This document shows, in pieces, positions 1 through 5,427 of a stretch of DNA of 8,633 nt; the stretch's first letter is position 1; every line of letters begins with the position of its first letter. The notes below the pieces were generated by a model. That model was not told the DNA's origin and searched no databases. It saw nothing but the letters and a program-made list of their open reading frames with translations. Origin of the DNA: an uncultured Bacilli bacterium. Lineage in GTDB: Bacteria; Bacillota_I; Bacilli_A; RFN20; CAG-826. The DNA is taken from contig CALVMF010000049.1 in the NCBI GenBank assembly GCA_944342125.1, positions 1 to 8,633 on the forward strand, in the 5' to 3' direction. Made by a program: the position numbers and the translations under genes.

Positions 1-30
1 TTCAAGTTTGAATTCCCATGAATATTTCAT
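1..30 (-). CDS. Start of a possible IS3-type transposase OrfA (partial, runs off the window)
   Basis: An ATG at 30-28 opens a reading frame that stays open to the window edge and gives MKYSWEFKLE. The pattern Y-S-x-E-F-K resembles the N-terminus of the helix-turn-helix OrfA proteins of IS3-family transposons, which bind the element's ends before OrfB cuts and joins DNA. The only purine-rich ribosome-binding candidate, AAAGGGG, lies about ten bases upstream inside the right arm of a hairpin. Ten residues are too few for a firm identification. The alternative is a chance ORF or an unrelated gene. Confidence 0.38.
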   Translation of the reverse strand, partial: MKYSWEFKLE

Positions 31-31
31 A

Positions 32-71
32 GAAAAAGTACCCCTTTCCTAATGTCTAGGATTTGGGGTAC
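32..71 (-). terminator. Two-part hairpin with T-run behind the glycosidase, inside the insertion-sequence end
   Basis: GTACCCC (38-44) pairs perfectly with GGGGTAC (65-71), and an inner stem TCCTA (47-51) pairs with TAGGA (57-61) around a five-base loop. On the minus strand the stem is followed by TTTTT, so it should end transcription arriving from the glycosidase gene. No other terminator lies between that gene and this point. The right arm also contains the only ribosome-binding candidate of the ORF starting at 30, so the structure could both stop readthrough and hide that site. Confidence 0.65.
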
Positions 72-110
72 CTCTCACTTTTGCGGTGTTTTTTCTTAAA
101 TTGTATACAT

Positions 111-2078
111 TTATAAAGATTTTACTTTTACTATTTTTTTAAAAACTGGTATCTCATCAAGTGGAGCATCAACTTCGATTTCTTGTTCGCCTAAATAGGT
201 TTTGTTGCTATGGATTTCTTTCCAAGACCCAATTGGCAAATAAACTTTTCTCTTTCTTTCACTATAATTTAAAATAGGTGCAACTAAATATCTGTCGCCA
301 AACATATATTGATCTTCGACTTCATAACACTTTTTATCATCAGGGAATTCATAGAACATTGTTCGCATAATTGGCGAACCATTCTTTGAACTTTCATCAT
401 ATAAAGATTTAATATAAGGCTTTATTCTTTCTCTTAAACGCAGATTCTTTAATAAAATCTTATAAATTTCTTCACCAAAACTATAAATTTCATTGGCTTG
501 ACCTGTATGGCAGAATCCACCACCAAAATCTCTTTCATCTAAAGGTGGGATATTCCAAGGTCTTCTATCTCCATGCATTCTTAAAATTGGAGTAAAAACC
601 GCCAATTCAAACCATCTAATTAATAATTCTCTCCATACTTTATCGTTAATGTCGCCACTAAAACCGCCAATATCAGTAGTCCACCAAGAAACACCCGTAA
701 GTCCAACATTTAAACCAGCGCAAAGTTGGTCTTTTAAAGCTTCAAAAGTTCCTGGAACATCTCCAGACCATAAGAGTGCACCATTTTTTTGACTTCCAAA
801 CCAAGCTGAGCGAATTAAAGATACACCTTCTCCTTTATTAAACGCTGTTAAATAATAATAAGGATAACAATTGGCTACTTCAATCGAAGGTCCTAAATTA
901 AATAAGTAATTATCAAAATCATAGGAAGTAAATTCAGGCTCCGCTTGATCAAGCCAAAAATAATCTATCCCGTAATCTAAATAATTTTTCTTAGCAAGAT
1001 TAAAAACATATTTTTGAGCTTCGCTATCAGTAAAATCAGCAATTAAACAATCACCTTGGAAATCATATGATTGGGTACCTCTTATCGGTTTAATAAGATA
1101 TCCATTTTCTTCCATTTCATTAAAGTATTTTGATTTTTTATCGACGGTAGGCCAAATCGAAACAAAAACTTTTATATTATCTTTATGCAGTTCTTCGCAC
1201 ATTCTTCTAGGGTTAGGCCAGTATTCTTTATCAAATTCCCATTCACCTTGTCTTGTCCAGTGAAAATAATCAATTACAATTGCTGATAGATCAATGTTTC
1301 TTCTCTTATATTCATTAGCGACATCTAAAATTTCCTTTTCACTTCTGTAGCGTAATTTGCTTTGCCATAAGCCTAGTAAATTACTTGGAAATTTAGGAGC
1401 TTTGCCAACAAAATCAGTGAGTTCTTCTATAATCTCTTTAGGATTGTTTCCGCCAATAATGACATAATCTAAAAATTGGGTTCCATTTGCTAAAAATTCA
1501 GTATAATTTTTTGCAAATGTTGCTTCGCCAACAGCCGGATTATTCCATAAAAAACCGTAATTTAAAGATGAAAGGTAAAATGGGATGCTTACTTGGGTAT
1601 TTTTTTGAGCAAGCTCAAGTTTTGTACCTTTTAAATTTAAATATGGAATTTGATATTGTCCCATCCCATATATTTTTTCGTCATCATTTCCTTCGAATCT
1701 AACTCTTAAATGAAAATTTCCACATTGATTGGCTTTCCATTCTCTTGCAACATCTCTTAAAGCTGGGGTGTGTGGTTGATCAAAGTCAAAACTACGATAT
1801 TGTTCTTTTAAAATTAAATTATCTTTATTGTAAAAACTAATTTCTCCGAGTTTTGAAACTACTACTTTCATTAAACCATTTGTTAACGATAGCCCATCAT
1901 TAGATTCTTGAATGTTTCCCTTTTCTCTTCCTACACCTTCTAAAGCCCAATTTCTATATTCAACTTTAGAGCCCTTAAAATAGGCTTTAACACGAATAGA
2001 ATTTTTGCCTAAAGCAAAGATCTCTACTGTTTCGCCATTCTTCTTAAAAAATATTGAATTGTTTTCGATTTTTAACAT
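111..2078 (-). CDS. Family 31 glycoside hydrolase (alpha-glucosidase / alpha-xylosidase type)
   Basis: This enzyme hydrolyses terminal alpha-linked sugars by a retaining mechanism. The 655-residue protein shows the GH31 order: an N-terminal beta domain (about 1-230), a TIM barrel (about 231-560) and C-terminal beta domains. In the barrel, YFWLDQAEPE carries the nucleophile candidate Asp377 and LLWSGD carries the acid/base candidate Asp440; RMHGD (500-504) is also family-typical. The WLDxxEP form recalls alpha-xylosidases, but the substrate cannot be decided. No signal peptide is visible, so it is probably cytoplasmic and acts on imported oligosaccharides. I chose the ATG at 2078 over an upstream in-frame GTG (2093) because the bases between them (AAGGGCGG) look like the ribosome binding site. 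The gene stands alone: no transporter or sugar regulator is nearby, and it ends 30-70 bases before a possible insertion-sequence end. Confidence 0.93.
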   Translation of the reverse strand: MLKIENNSIFFKKNGETVEIFALGKNSIRVKAYFKGSKVEYRNWALEGVGREKGNIQESNDGLSLTNGLMKVVVSKLGEISFYNKDNLILKEQYRSFDFDQPHTPALRDVAREWKANQCGNFHLRVRFEGNDDEKIYGMGQYQIPYLNLKGTKLELAQKNTQVSIPFYLSSLNYGFLWNNPAVGEATFAKNYTEFLANGTQFLDYVIIGGNNPKEIIEELTDFVGKAPKFPSNLLGLWQSKLRYRSEKEILDVANEYKRRNIDLSAIVIDYFHWTRQGEWEFDKEYWPNPRRMCEELHKDNIKVFVSIWPTVDKKSKYFNEMEENGYLIKPIRGTQSYDFQGDCLIADFTDSEAQKYVFNLAKKNYLDYGIDYFWLDQAEPEFTSYDFDNYLFNLGPSIEVANCYPYYYLTAFNKGEGVSLIRSAWFGSQKNGALLWSGDVPGTFEALKDQLCAGLNVGLTGVSWWTTDIGGFSGDINDKVWRELLIRWFELAVFTPILRMHGDRRPWNIPPLDERDFGGGFCHTGQANEIYSFGEEIYKILLKNLRLRERIKPYIKSLYDESSKNGSPIMRTMFYEFPDDKKCYEVEDQYMFGDRYLVAPILNYSERKRKVYLPIGSWKEIHSNKTYLGEQEIEVDAPLDEIPVFKKIVKVKSL

Positions 2079-2093
2079 ATGTCCGCCCTTCAC

Positions 2094-2121
2094 AATATAA
2101 TTTATATCTAAAGAATAACAA
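2094..2121 (-). promoter_or_regulatory. Candidate promoter of the GH31 gene
   Basis: On the minus strand a -35-like TTGTTA (2121-2116) and a -10-like TATATT (2099-2094) are 16 bases apart, which would give a very short leader before the ATG at 2078. An overlapping TATAAA (2106-2101) is an alternative -10 with no good -35. Both are plausible sigma-A sites in AT-rich DNA, and neither is compelling. Confidence 0.35.
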
Positions 2122-2122
2122 A

Positions 2123-2148
2123 ACTAAATGGTCAAATAAATATTTAGT
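2123..2148. promoter_or_regulatory. Inverted repeat ACTAAAT-N12-ATTTAGT, possible operator
   Basis: ACTAAAT (2123-2129) and ATTTAGT (2142-2148) are perfect reverse complements separated by 12 bases. They lie immediately upstream of the candidate -35 of the glycosidase gene. This is a plausible place for a dimeric regulator to bind. The arms are AT-only apart from one C or G, so chance is a real alternative. Confidence 0.25.
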
Positions 2149-2172
2149 GACGGCATCAAATCGGAATAGTTT

Positions 2173-2198
2173 ACTTGTTTAGACTTGTCCGCACTTAC
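2173..2198. repeat. Three 10-bp-phased ACTTGT/ACTTGT/ACTTAC repeats
   Basis: ACTTGT at 2173, ACTTGT at 2183 and ACTTAC at 2193 start exactly ten bases apart, so they would sit on one face of the helix. They are about 50 bases upstream of the candidate glycosidase -35. Direct repeats with helical phasing are the usual layout of tandem activator sites, for example those of OmpR/PhoB-class regulators, but no known box is recognised here. Confidence 0.3.
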
Positions 2199-2260
2199 TA
2201 GGAACAAAGTGATGTTATGTAATAAAATATTAAGCGTTGGCTACATTACAAAATGTCGAT

Positions 2261-2285
2261 AAATACGATAACCATCGTATTTTTT
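2261..2285 (+). terminator. Hairpin repeat copy 1 with T-run (plus-strand terminator-like)
   Basis: AAATACGAT (2261-2269) pairs with ATCGTATTT (2274-2282) around the loop AACC. A run of six T (2280-2285) follows on the plus strand. The shape is that of a factor-independent terminator, yet I find no convincing plus-strand gene upstream. The core CGATAACCATCG recurs at 2525-2536 (other strand) and 4850-4861, so this may be a dispersed repeat rather than the terminator of a particular gene. Confidence 0.55.
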
Positions 2286-2516
2286 CTTATAGTGCTGAGA
2301 AAGACAAACGTAGCATCTTAAAAATCACGAAAATACACGTATATAATTCTCAATCGCCAAATATATATTTTGATGAATTTATATTCCATATAAGTAATGA
2401 TTTCGAAATAATCGCATAAATACTGTTTGTACAATAAAGACCTGCAAAATTAAAGAGTAATATTAGTATTATGGGTAAACATTTACTTAAATGCCACCCA
2501 AAATATACCCCAAATT
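2286..2516. other. Gene-poor stretch between the tRNA-Leu terminator and hairpin copy 1
   Basis: I see no supportable gene here. A 60-codon open frame on the plus strand (2237-2419, TTG start, no ribosome binding site) runs through the hairpin at 2261-2285 and has no recognisable motif. One clear local structure is present: TGGGT (2472-2476) pairs with ACCCA (2496-2500), enclosing CATTT (2480-2484) paired with AAATG (2489-2493) and a four-base loop. No T-run follows on either strand. The rest is featureless AT-rich sequence. Confidence 0.5.
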
Positions 2517-2540
2517 AAAAAATGCGATGGTTATCGCATT
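2517..2540 (-). terminator. Terminator of tRNA-Leu (hairpin repeat copy 3)
   Basis: On the minus strand AATGCGAT pairs perfectly with ATCGCATT around the loop AACC, followed by six T (2522-2517). It begins ten bases downstream of the encoded CCA end of tRNA-Leu, which is the expected place for its terminator. The core is the same CGATAACCATCG as at 2266-2277, with the outer A-T pair replaced by G-C. Confidence 0.85.
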
Positions 2541-2550
2541 ATTCATCAAT

Positions 2551-2635
2551 TGGTGCAGATAAGGAGAATCGAACTCCTACGCCGTGAAGCACAAGATTCT
2601 AAGTCTTGCGTGTCTACCAGTTCCACCATATCTGC
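2551..2635 (-). tRNA. tRNA-Leu, anticodon UAG
   Basis: The 85-base minus-strand gene folds as a class II tRNA. The acceptor stem GCAGATA pairs with TATCTGC, followed by A and an encoded CCA end. The anticodon stem CAAGA/TCTTG encloses the loop CTTAGAA, giving anticodon TAG. There is a long variable arm (TGCTTCACGGCGT) and a T stem AGGAG/CTCCT with loop TTCGATT. It would decode CUN leucine codons. The gene has its own promoter and terminator and no neighbouring tRNA, so it appears monocistronic, although weak readthrough from the CBS gene upstream is possible. Confidence 0.97.
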
Positions 2636-2645
2636 GTGCTTTTGT

Positions 2646-2674
2646 ATTATAAAATAAGTTTTAAGTGTTGTCTA
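2646..2674 (-). promoter_or_regulatory. Promoter of tRNA-Leu
   Basis: On the minus strand TAGACA (2674-2669) and a perfect TATAAT (2651-2646) are separated by 17 bases. This is a near-consensus vegetative sigma promoter. The -10 ends 11 bases before the mature tRNA 5' end, so the precursor leader would be only a few bases long, as is common for bacterial tRNA genes. Confidence 0.8.
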
Positions 2675-2733
2675 TTAATTTTTTAAATACCAATTTTCGA
2701 AAAATAAATGGTTTTTGCGGAGTTTTTTTGAAA

Positions 2734-3450
2734 TTATCGGCTTTTTCTAATCAAATCTATAGGCGAAATTACTCCGATTAAAGGCGAATCCGATTTACCG
2801 TTTTCACTCACAAAAATCATTGGAAGCCTTTTTTCGTACTTTTCTTTAGAGTAAGAGAAATAATCGTTTAACACATCAATTTCGTATCCACTTGTTACAA
2901 AAATAAAGCGAAGATTGAGTTGCTTATCAAGAGTCAAATATTTTTCAATATCAATAATTCTAGTTTCTTCATTAATTTTTATGCCTTCAATAGCTAGTAA
3001 AAGCAAAACATCGCTATTAAAAACACCAATTACATGGTTTCTAGAATTTAATACTGGTAAATTGCTAACTCCTTCTTCGACAATCTTTCTAATTAAGTCT
3101 TTAACAAGAGAATCCTTAGTGGCGTATATTAATTTATTAATAGGGGTTAAAACATCTAGTGCTATAATTGGATCTTTAATGTATTTGATTAATTCATCAA
3201 GAAAAGAGATAACTTCTTCGCTTACCTGAAAAAGTTCATCAATAATTCCGGTTTCATGAATCATTAAATTGCGAATTTTTCTCGCAGAATCAAGTTTATT
3301 TGCATATTCTCTTTCAATTGTAACTTTACTTCTTCGATATTTGTTAATCAAAAAATATATTGAAGAATCATCGCTTTCTCTATTGAATTTCTCATCTATT
3401 AACGCATCAAGTTCATTATACTTTTTAATAAATTCATTATTGTTACTCAT
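2734..3450 (-). CDS. CBS-pair protein with HEPN-like N-terminal helical domain
   Basis: The 238-residue protein has two parts. Residues 1-95 look helical and contain the sequence RKIRNLMIHE, in which R60-N61-x3-H65 fits the Rx4-6H signature of HEPN domains. Residues about 97-236 hold two CBS repeats (one around DVLTPINKLIYA...LPVL...VIGVF, one around 165-236 ending LIGVISPIDLI). CBS pairs commonly bind adenine nucleotides and switch a partner domain. No membrane segment is seen, so it is probably cytosolic. The start chosen is the ATG at 3450, giving an eight-base overlap (ATGAGTAA) with the acyltransferase gene upstream, which implies translational coupling. An in-frame ATG ten codons earlier is deeper inside the upstream gene and less likely. 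No clear terminator follows, so the tRNA terminator may serve. The cellular role is unknown; HEPN nuclease activity is only a possibility. Confidence 0.85.
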   Translation of the reverse strand: MSNNNEFIKKYNELDALIDEKFNRESDDSSIYFLINKYRRSKVTIEREYANKLDSARKIRNLMIHETGIIDELFQVSEEVISFLDELIKYIKDPIIALDVLTPINKLIYATKDSLVKDLIRKIVEEGVSNLPVLNSRNHVIGVFNSDVLLLLAIEGIKINEETRIIDIEKYLTLDKQLNLRFIFVTSGYEIDVLNDYFSYSKEKYEKRLPMIFVSENGKSDSPLIGVISPIDLIRKSR

Positions 3451-4705
3451 TATAGCTATAGTCCTTCCGCTTACCGCCATGCATTCTATGAAGTTCTTCG
3501 GTGACTAATAACCACTTAATAACTGAATTTCTCTTAGGATAAAATTCGATAAACTCGCCTTTAATAAAGGTATAAAAACGACTCGCATCAGTACACATTC
3601 CATAAGTTGGCGTTTCTTTTAAGGTTAAAGCGAAAGAAAACTTTTCATTATTTCTAACCCCTTCAAAAAAGATTCCTTCATGGTTTATTTTTAAAGTTCC
3701 CTTTCCTTCAATATTGCTGGTTTTTTGATTCTTTAAATACTCATATTTTGGCAAAAAGCCAATTTCAACTTCATCTTTTAATTCAAAGTTAGGATCTTTA
3801 ATTTCTTCTTTCACACTGCTTCTTTCCCAATCAAACCACTCTTTAGGAGTAGAAAAACATTTAGAATCATTAGATGGCATAAGGTTATAGTAATTATCGA
3901 TTTTAATTAAGTTGCCACAATGTCCGCACTTAATATAGTCATTCCCACTCACATTTGAGAATTCGACTCCACATTTTGGACATTTATAAAGAAGCTGTTC
4001 GATATTTTTAGCTATTGAATCGCTTTCAAATCTTATTTTTGCAGTTTTATTAAATGCGTAATCATCAGTATGAATTTCTTTATTTAAGATATTAGTAATT
4101 TCGTCTTCGGTAAGTTTTTCTAAATCATTTACGCTAAAAAGTCTTTTAATACTTACTTCAACTCTTCCTTTTCTCTCTTTTAAATTGAACTTTGGCGAAA
4201 CCAAATAAGCTCCCTTAATATTAGAGATATAAACTGGCACTTTTGCCATTTTTAAAAACTTGGCACTTCCTAGTGCTACAGGTTGACTTCCTCCGCTAAT
4301 CGAAGACATACCTTCAGGGAAAAGGCATAATCTACCACCTTTATTTAAAACTCTTTTCATTTGCATAACGGCATATATATCAGGTGTAAAATTTTGCTTA
4401 GGAATAACCTGCATTAATGAGAAAATACCATGAAGATGACTTCTAAAAAATTCGTTATATCCAGCTACGAAATTTAGAGTATCTGGTAATAAAGGAATTG
4501 CCGTAAAGATGTAGTCCATTCTACTTGCATGATTACTTATTAAAATATAAGAGCCTTTTTCTTTTCTTGGATCATCAATATAAGTAGTTTTTAAATGATA
4601 TTTTCTTGCAAAGGTATATTTCCAAAAATAACCTAAGAAATTATATAAAAATACGTTAGGTTTTTTAATTTGCTTATTATGTAGTTTCTTTTCAATCGTT
4701 TCCAT
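3443..4705 (-). CDS. PlsC-type acyltransferase fused to a zinc ribbon and C-terminal unknown domain
   Basis: Residues about 40-215 form a lysophospholipid/glycerol-phosphate acyltransferase domain. The catalytic NHASRMD supplies the HX4D pair His59/Asp64, and LCLFPEG (127-132) is the substrate-binding FPEG motif. Enzymes of this type move an acyl chain to an acceptor such as lysophosphatidate at the inner face of the membrane. Residues 242-263 (CPKCG...CGHCG, Cys242/245/260/263) make a zinc ribbon, and about 330-410 is a beta-rich domain I do not recognise. At 420 residues it is much longer than plain PlsC (about 200-250), so the last two parts are an extension. The start is the ATG at 4705; a TTG two codons earlier is the alternative. 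No Shine-Dalgarno sequence is visible, and a -10 lies only nine bases upstream. The gene overlaps the CBS gene by eight bases, suggesting a joint function. The true acceptor is unknown. Confidence 0.88.
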   Translation of the reverse strand: METIEKKLHNKQIKKPNVFLYNFLGYFWKYTFARKYHLKTTYIDDPRKEKGSYILISNHASRMDYIFTAIPLLPDTLNFVAGYNEFFRSHLHGIFSLMQVIPKQNFTPDIYAVMQMKRVLNKGGRLCLFPEGMSSISGGSQPVALGSAKFLKMAKVPVYISNIKGAYLVSPKFNLKERKGRVEVSIKRLFSVNDLEKLTEDEITNILNKEIHTDDYAFNKTAKIRFESDSIAKNIEQLLYKCPKCGVEFSNVSGNDYIKCGHCGNLIKIDNYYNLMPSNDSKCFSTPKEWFDWERSSVKEEIKDPNFELKDEVEIGFLPKYEYLKNQKTSNIEGKGTLKINHEGIFFEGVRNNEKFSFALTLKETPTYGMCTDASRFYTFIKGEFIEFYPKRNSVIKWLLVTEELHRMHGGKRKDYSYNE

Positions 4706-4713
4706 ATACAAAA

Positions 4714-4742
4714 ATTATAAATGTTTGGTCTTTTTAAAACAA
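4714..4742 (-). promoter_or_regulatory. Promoter of the acyltransferase-CBS operon, possibly leaderless
   Basis: On the minus strand TTGTTT (4742-4737) and a perfect TATAAT (4719-4714) are 17 bases apart. The expected start of transcription, about seven bases after the -10, falls at 4707-4705, which is at or two bases before the A of the ATG. Together with the absence of any AGGAGG-like site, this suggests a leaderless or nearly leaderless mRNA. Confidence 0.55.
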
Positions 4743-4804
4743 AGAAAACAAGCTATCGGTTCGCACATCACATTTTAAAATAAGAATAAACTTGCTTAGC
4801 AACC

Positions 4805-4827
4805 AAGAGCGATTCGCTGCTTTTTTT
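4805..4827 (+). terminator. Plus-strand terminator-like hairpin upstream of the acyltransferase gene
   Basis: AAG-AGCG (4805-4811) pairs with CGCT-(G)-CTT (4815-4822) around the loop ATT, with one bulged G. A run of seven T (4821-4827) follows on the plus strand. The stem is short. No plus-strand gene precedes it, so it would act only on antisense or pervasive transcription. Confidence 0.35.
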
Positions 4828-4844
4828 CAAAATTTTAAATATAA

Positions 4845-4861
4845 AAATACGATAACCATCG
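4845..4861 (+). repeat. Hairpin repeat copy 2, degenerate (core CGATAACCATCG)
   Basis: The 17 bases AAATACGATAACCATCG are identical to 2261-2277. Here the right arm continues as AAC instead of TAT, so only the inner CGAT/ATCG stem can form and no T-run follows. It looks like a partial or decayed copy of the hairpin family at 2261-2285 and 2517-2540. Elsewhere in this 320-base gap (4712-5031), a 7-bp stem TAATCTT/AAGATTA (4882-4902) is visible without a T-run. I see no gene in the gap. Confidence 0.6.
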
Positions 4862-4960
4862 AACAAAATTTAGTTTTCTCTTAATCTTGCTGTCAAAGAT
4901 TAGATGCTAATAAATAATATATTTTCTGATTTTGAAGATACTTTTATTCGTTTATTCAGC

Positions 4961-5009
4961 AAAATAAAAAAAGAAGCACTTGTCTCCAAAATGGATTATG
5001 TGCTTCTTT
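4961..5009 (-). terminator. Terminator of the rplM-rpsI operon
   Basis: On the minus strand AAAGAAGCAC (5009-5000) pairs perfectly over ten bases with GTGCTTCTTT (4979-4970). A small inner stem TCCA/TGGA (4985-4995) sits in the loop, and a run of seven T (4972-4966) follows. It lies about 20 bases after the rpsI stop codon. Confidence 0.92.
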
Positions 5010-5031
5010 AATTTTTCCAGAACTAATATTA

Positions 5032-5427
5032 CTAACGTTTTGAGAATTGAGGAGCTCTTCTTGCTTTTTTAAGACCGTATTTCTTTCTTTCTTTAGCTCT
5101 TGGGTTACGTGTTAACATACCAGCAACTTTAAGTGCTTTTCTGTCTTCACCAGCTTCGAGTAAAGCACGAGCAATACCAAGTCTAACTGCACCAGCTTGT
5201 CCAGTGTATCCGCCACCTTTAACAATAGCTTCAACATTGTATTTAGCTTCTGCACCAAGAACAGTAAGAGGTTGCTTTAAATCAATAACTAATGTGTCGT
5301 GTGGGAAATATGCTTTAACATCCATTCCATTAATGGTGATAGAGCCATTTCCTGGTTTTACATAAACTCTTGCAACGCTGGATTTTCTTCTACCAGTGCC
5401 GTAGAAAGTTTTTACTTTTGTAGCCAT
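5032..5427 (-). CDS. rpsI: 30S ribosomal protein S9 (uS9)
   Basis: S9 is a small-subunit head protein whose C-terminal tail reaches the P-site tRNA. The 131-residue protein is full length for bacteria. It starts KVKTFYGTGRRKSSVARV, has the family signature GGGYTGQAGAVRLGIARAL in its middle (about 70-89), and ends in the universal Ser-Lys-Arg tail (QFSKR). The ATG at 5427 shares one base with the rplM stop codon (TAATG). A strong AGGAGG site (5442-5437) lies inside the end of rplM, so the two proteins should be made in step. The gene ends in TAG and is followed by a strong terminator. Confidence 0.98.
   Translation of the reverse strand: MATKVKTFYGTGRRKSSVARVYVKPGNGSITINGMDVKAYFPHDTLVIDLKQPLTVLGAEAKYNVEAIVKGGGYTGQAGAVRLGIARALLEAGEDRKALKVAGMLTRNPRAKERKKYGLKKARRAPQFSKR

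Larger units (their letters stand above)
1..80 (-). mobile_element. Probable left end of an IS3-family-like insertion sequence (partial)
   Basis: Read on the minus strand, the sequence starting near position 80 (TGAGAGGTACCCCAAAT...) runs through a hairpin into an ORF that begins MKYSWEFKLE. From memory, ends of the form TACCCCAAAT..TAGACA followed shortly by a helix-turn-helix OrfA are typical of IS3/IS150-group elements. Only this end is in the window, so the outer boundary, the target duplication and the second inverted repeat cannot be seen. The glycosidase stop codon lies only about 30 bases upstream, so the element would have inserted just behind that gene. The family call is an inference from a short stretch. 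Confidence 0.4.

Noticed and set aside
2079..2093. In-frame GTG at 2093 as the start of the GH31 gene
   Set aside because: The five extra codons are the likely ribosome binding site itself (AAGGGCGG), and the ATG at 2078 is at a normal distance from it.
2237..2419. 60-codon plus-strand open frame (TTG start)
   Set aside because: It has no ribosome binding site, starts with TTG, runs through the hairpin repeat at 2261-2285 and shows no recognisable motif. It is most likely a chance frame.
61..2515. TACCCCAAAT in inverted orientation at 61-70 (-) and 2506-2515 (+), suggesting the GH31 region is flanked by two insertion-sequence ends
   Set aside because: The match stops after ten bases, the flanks share nothing, and no transposase start is present on the right side. 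Chance is the simpler explanation.
2690..2733. Terminator behind the CBS gene
   Set aside because: ACCA/TGGT with an inner ATTTT/AAAAT stem can be drawn, but it needs a three-base bulge and is not followed by a clean T-run.
2915..3508. Plus-strand open frames opposite the CBS gene
   Set aside because: They are shadows of the minus-strand gene, with low-complexity Ser/Leu-rich translations and no start signals.
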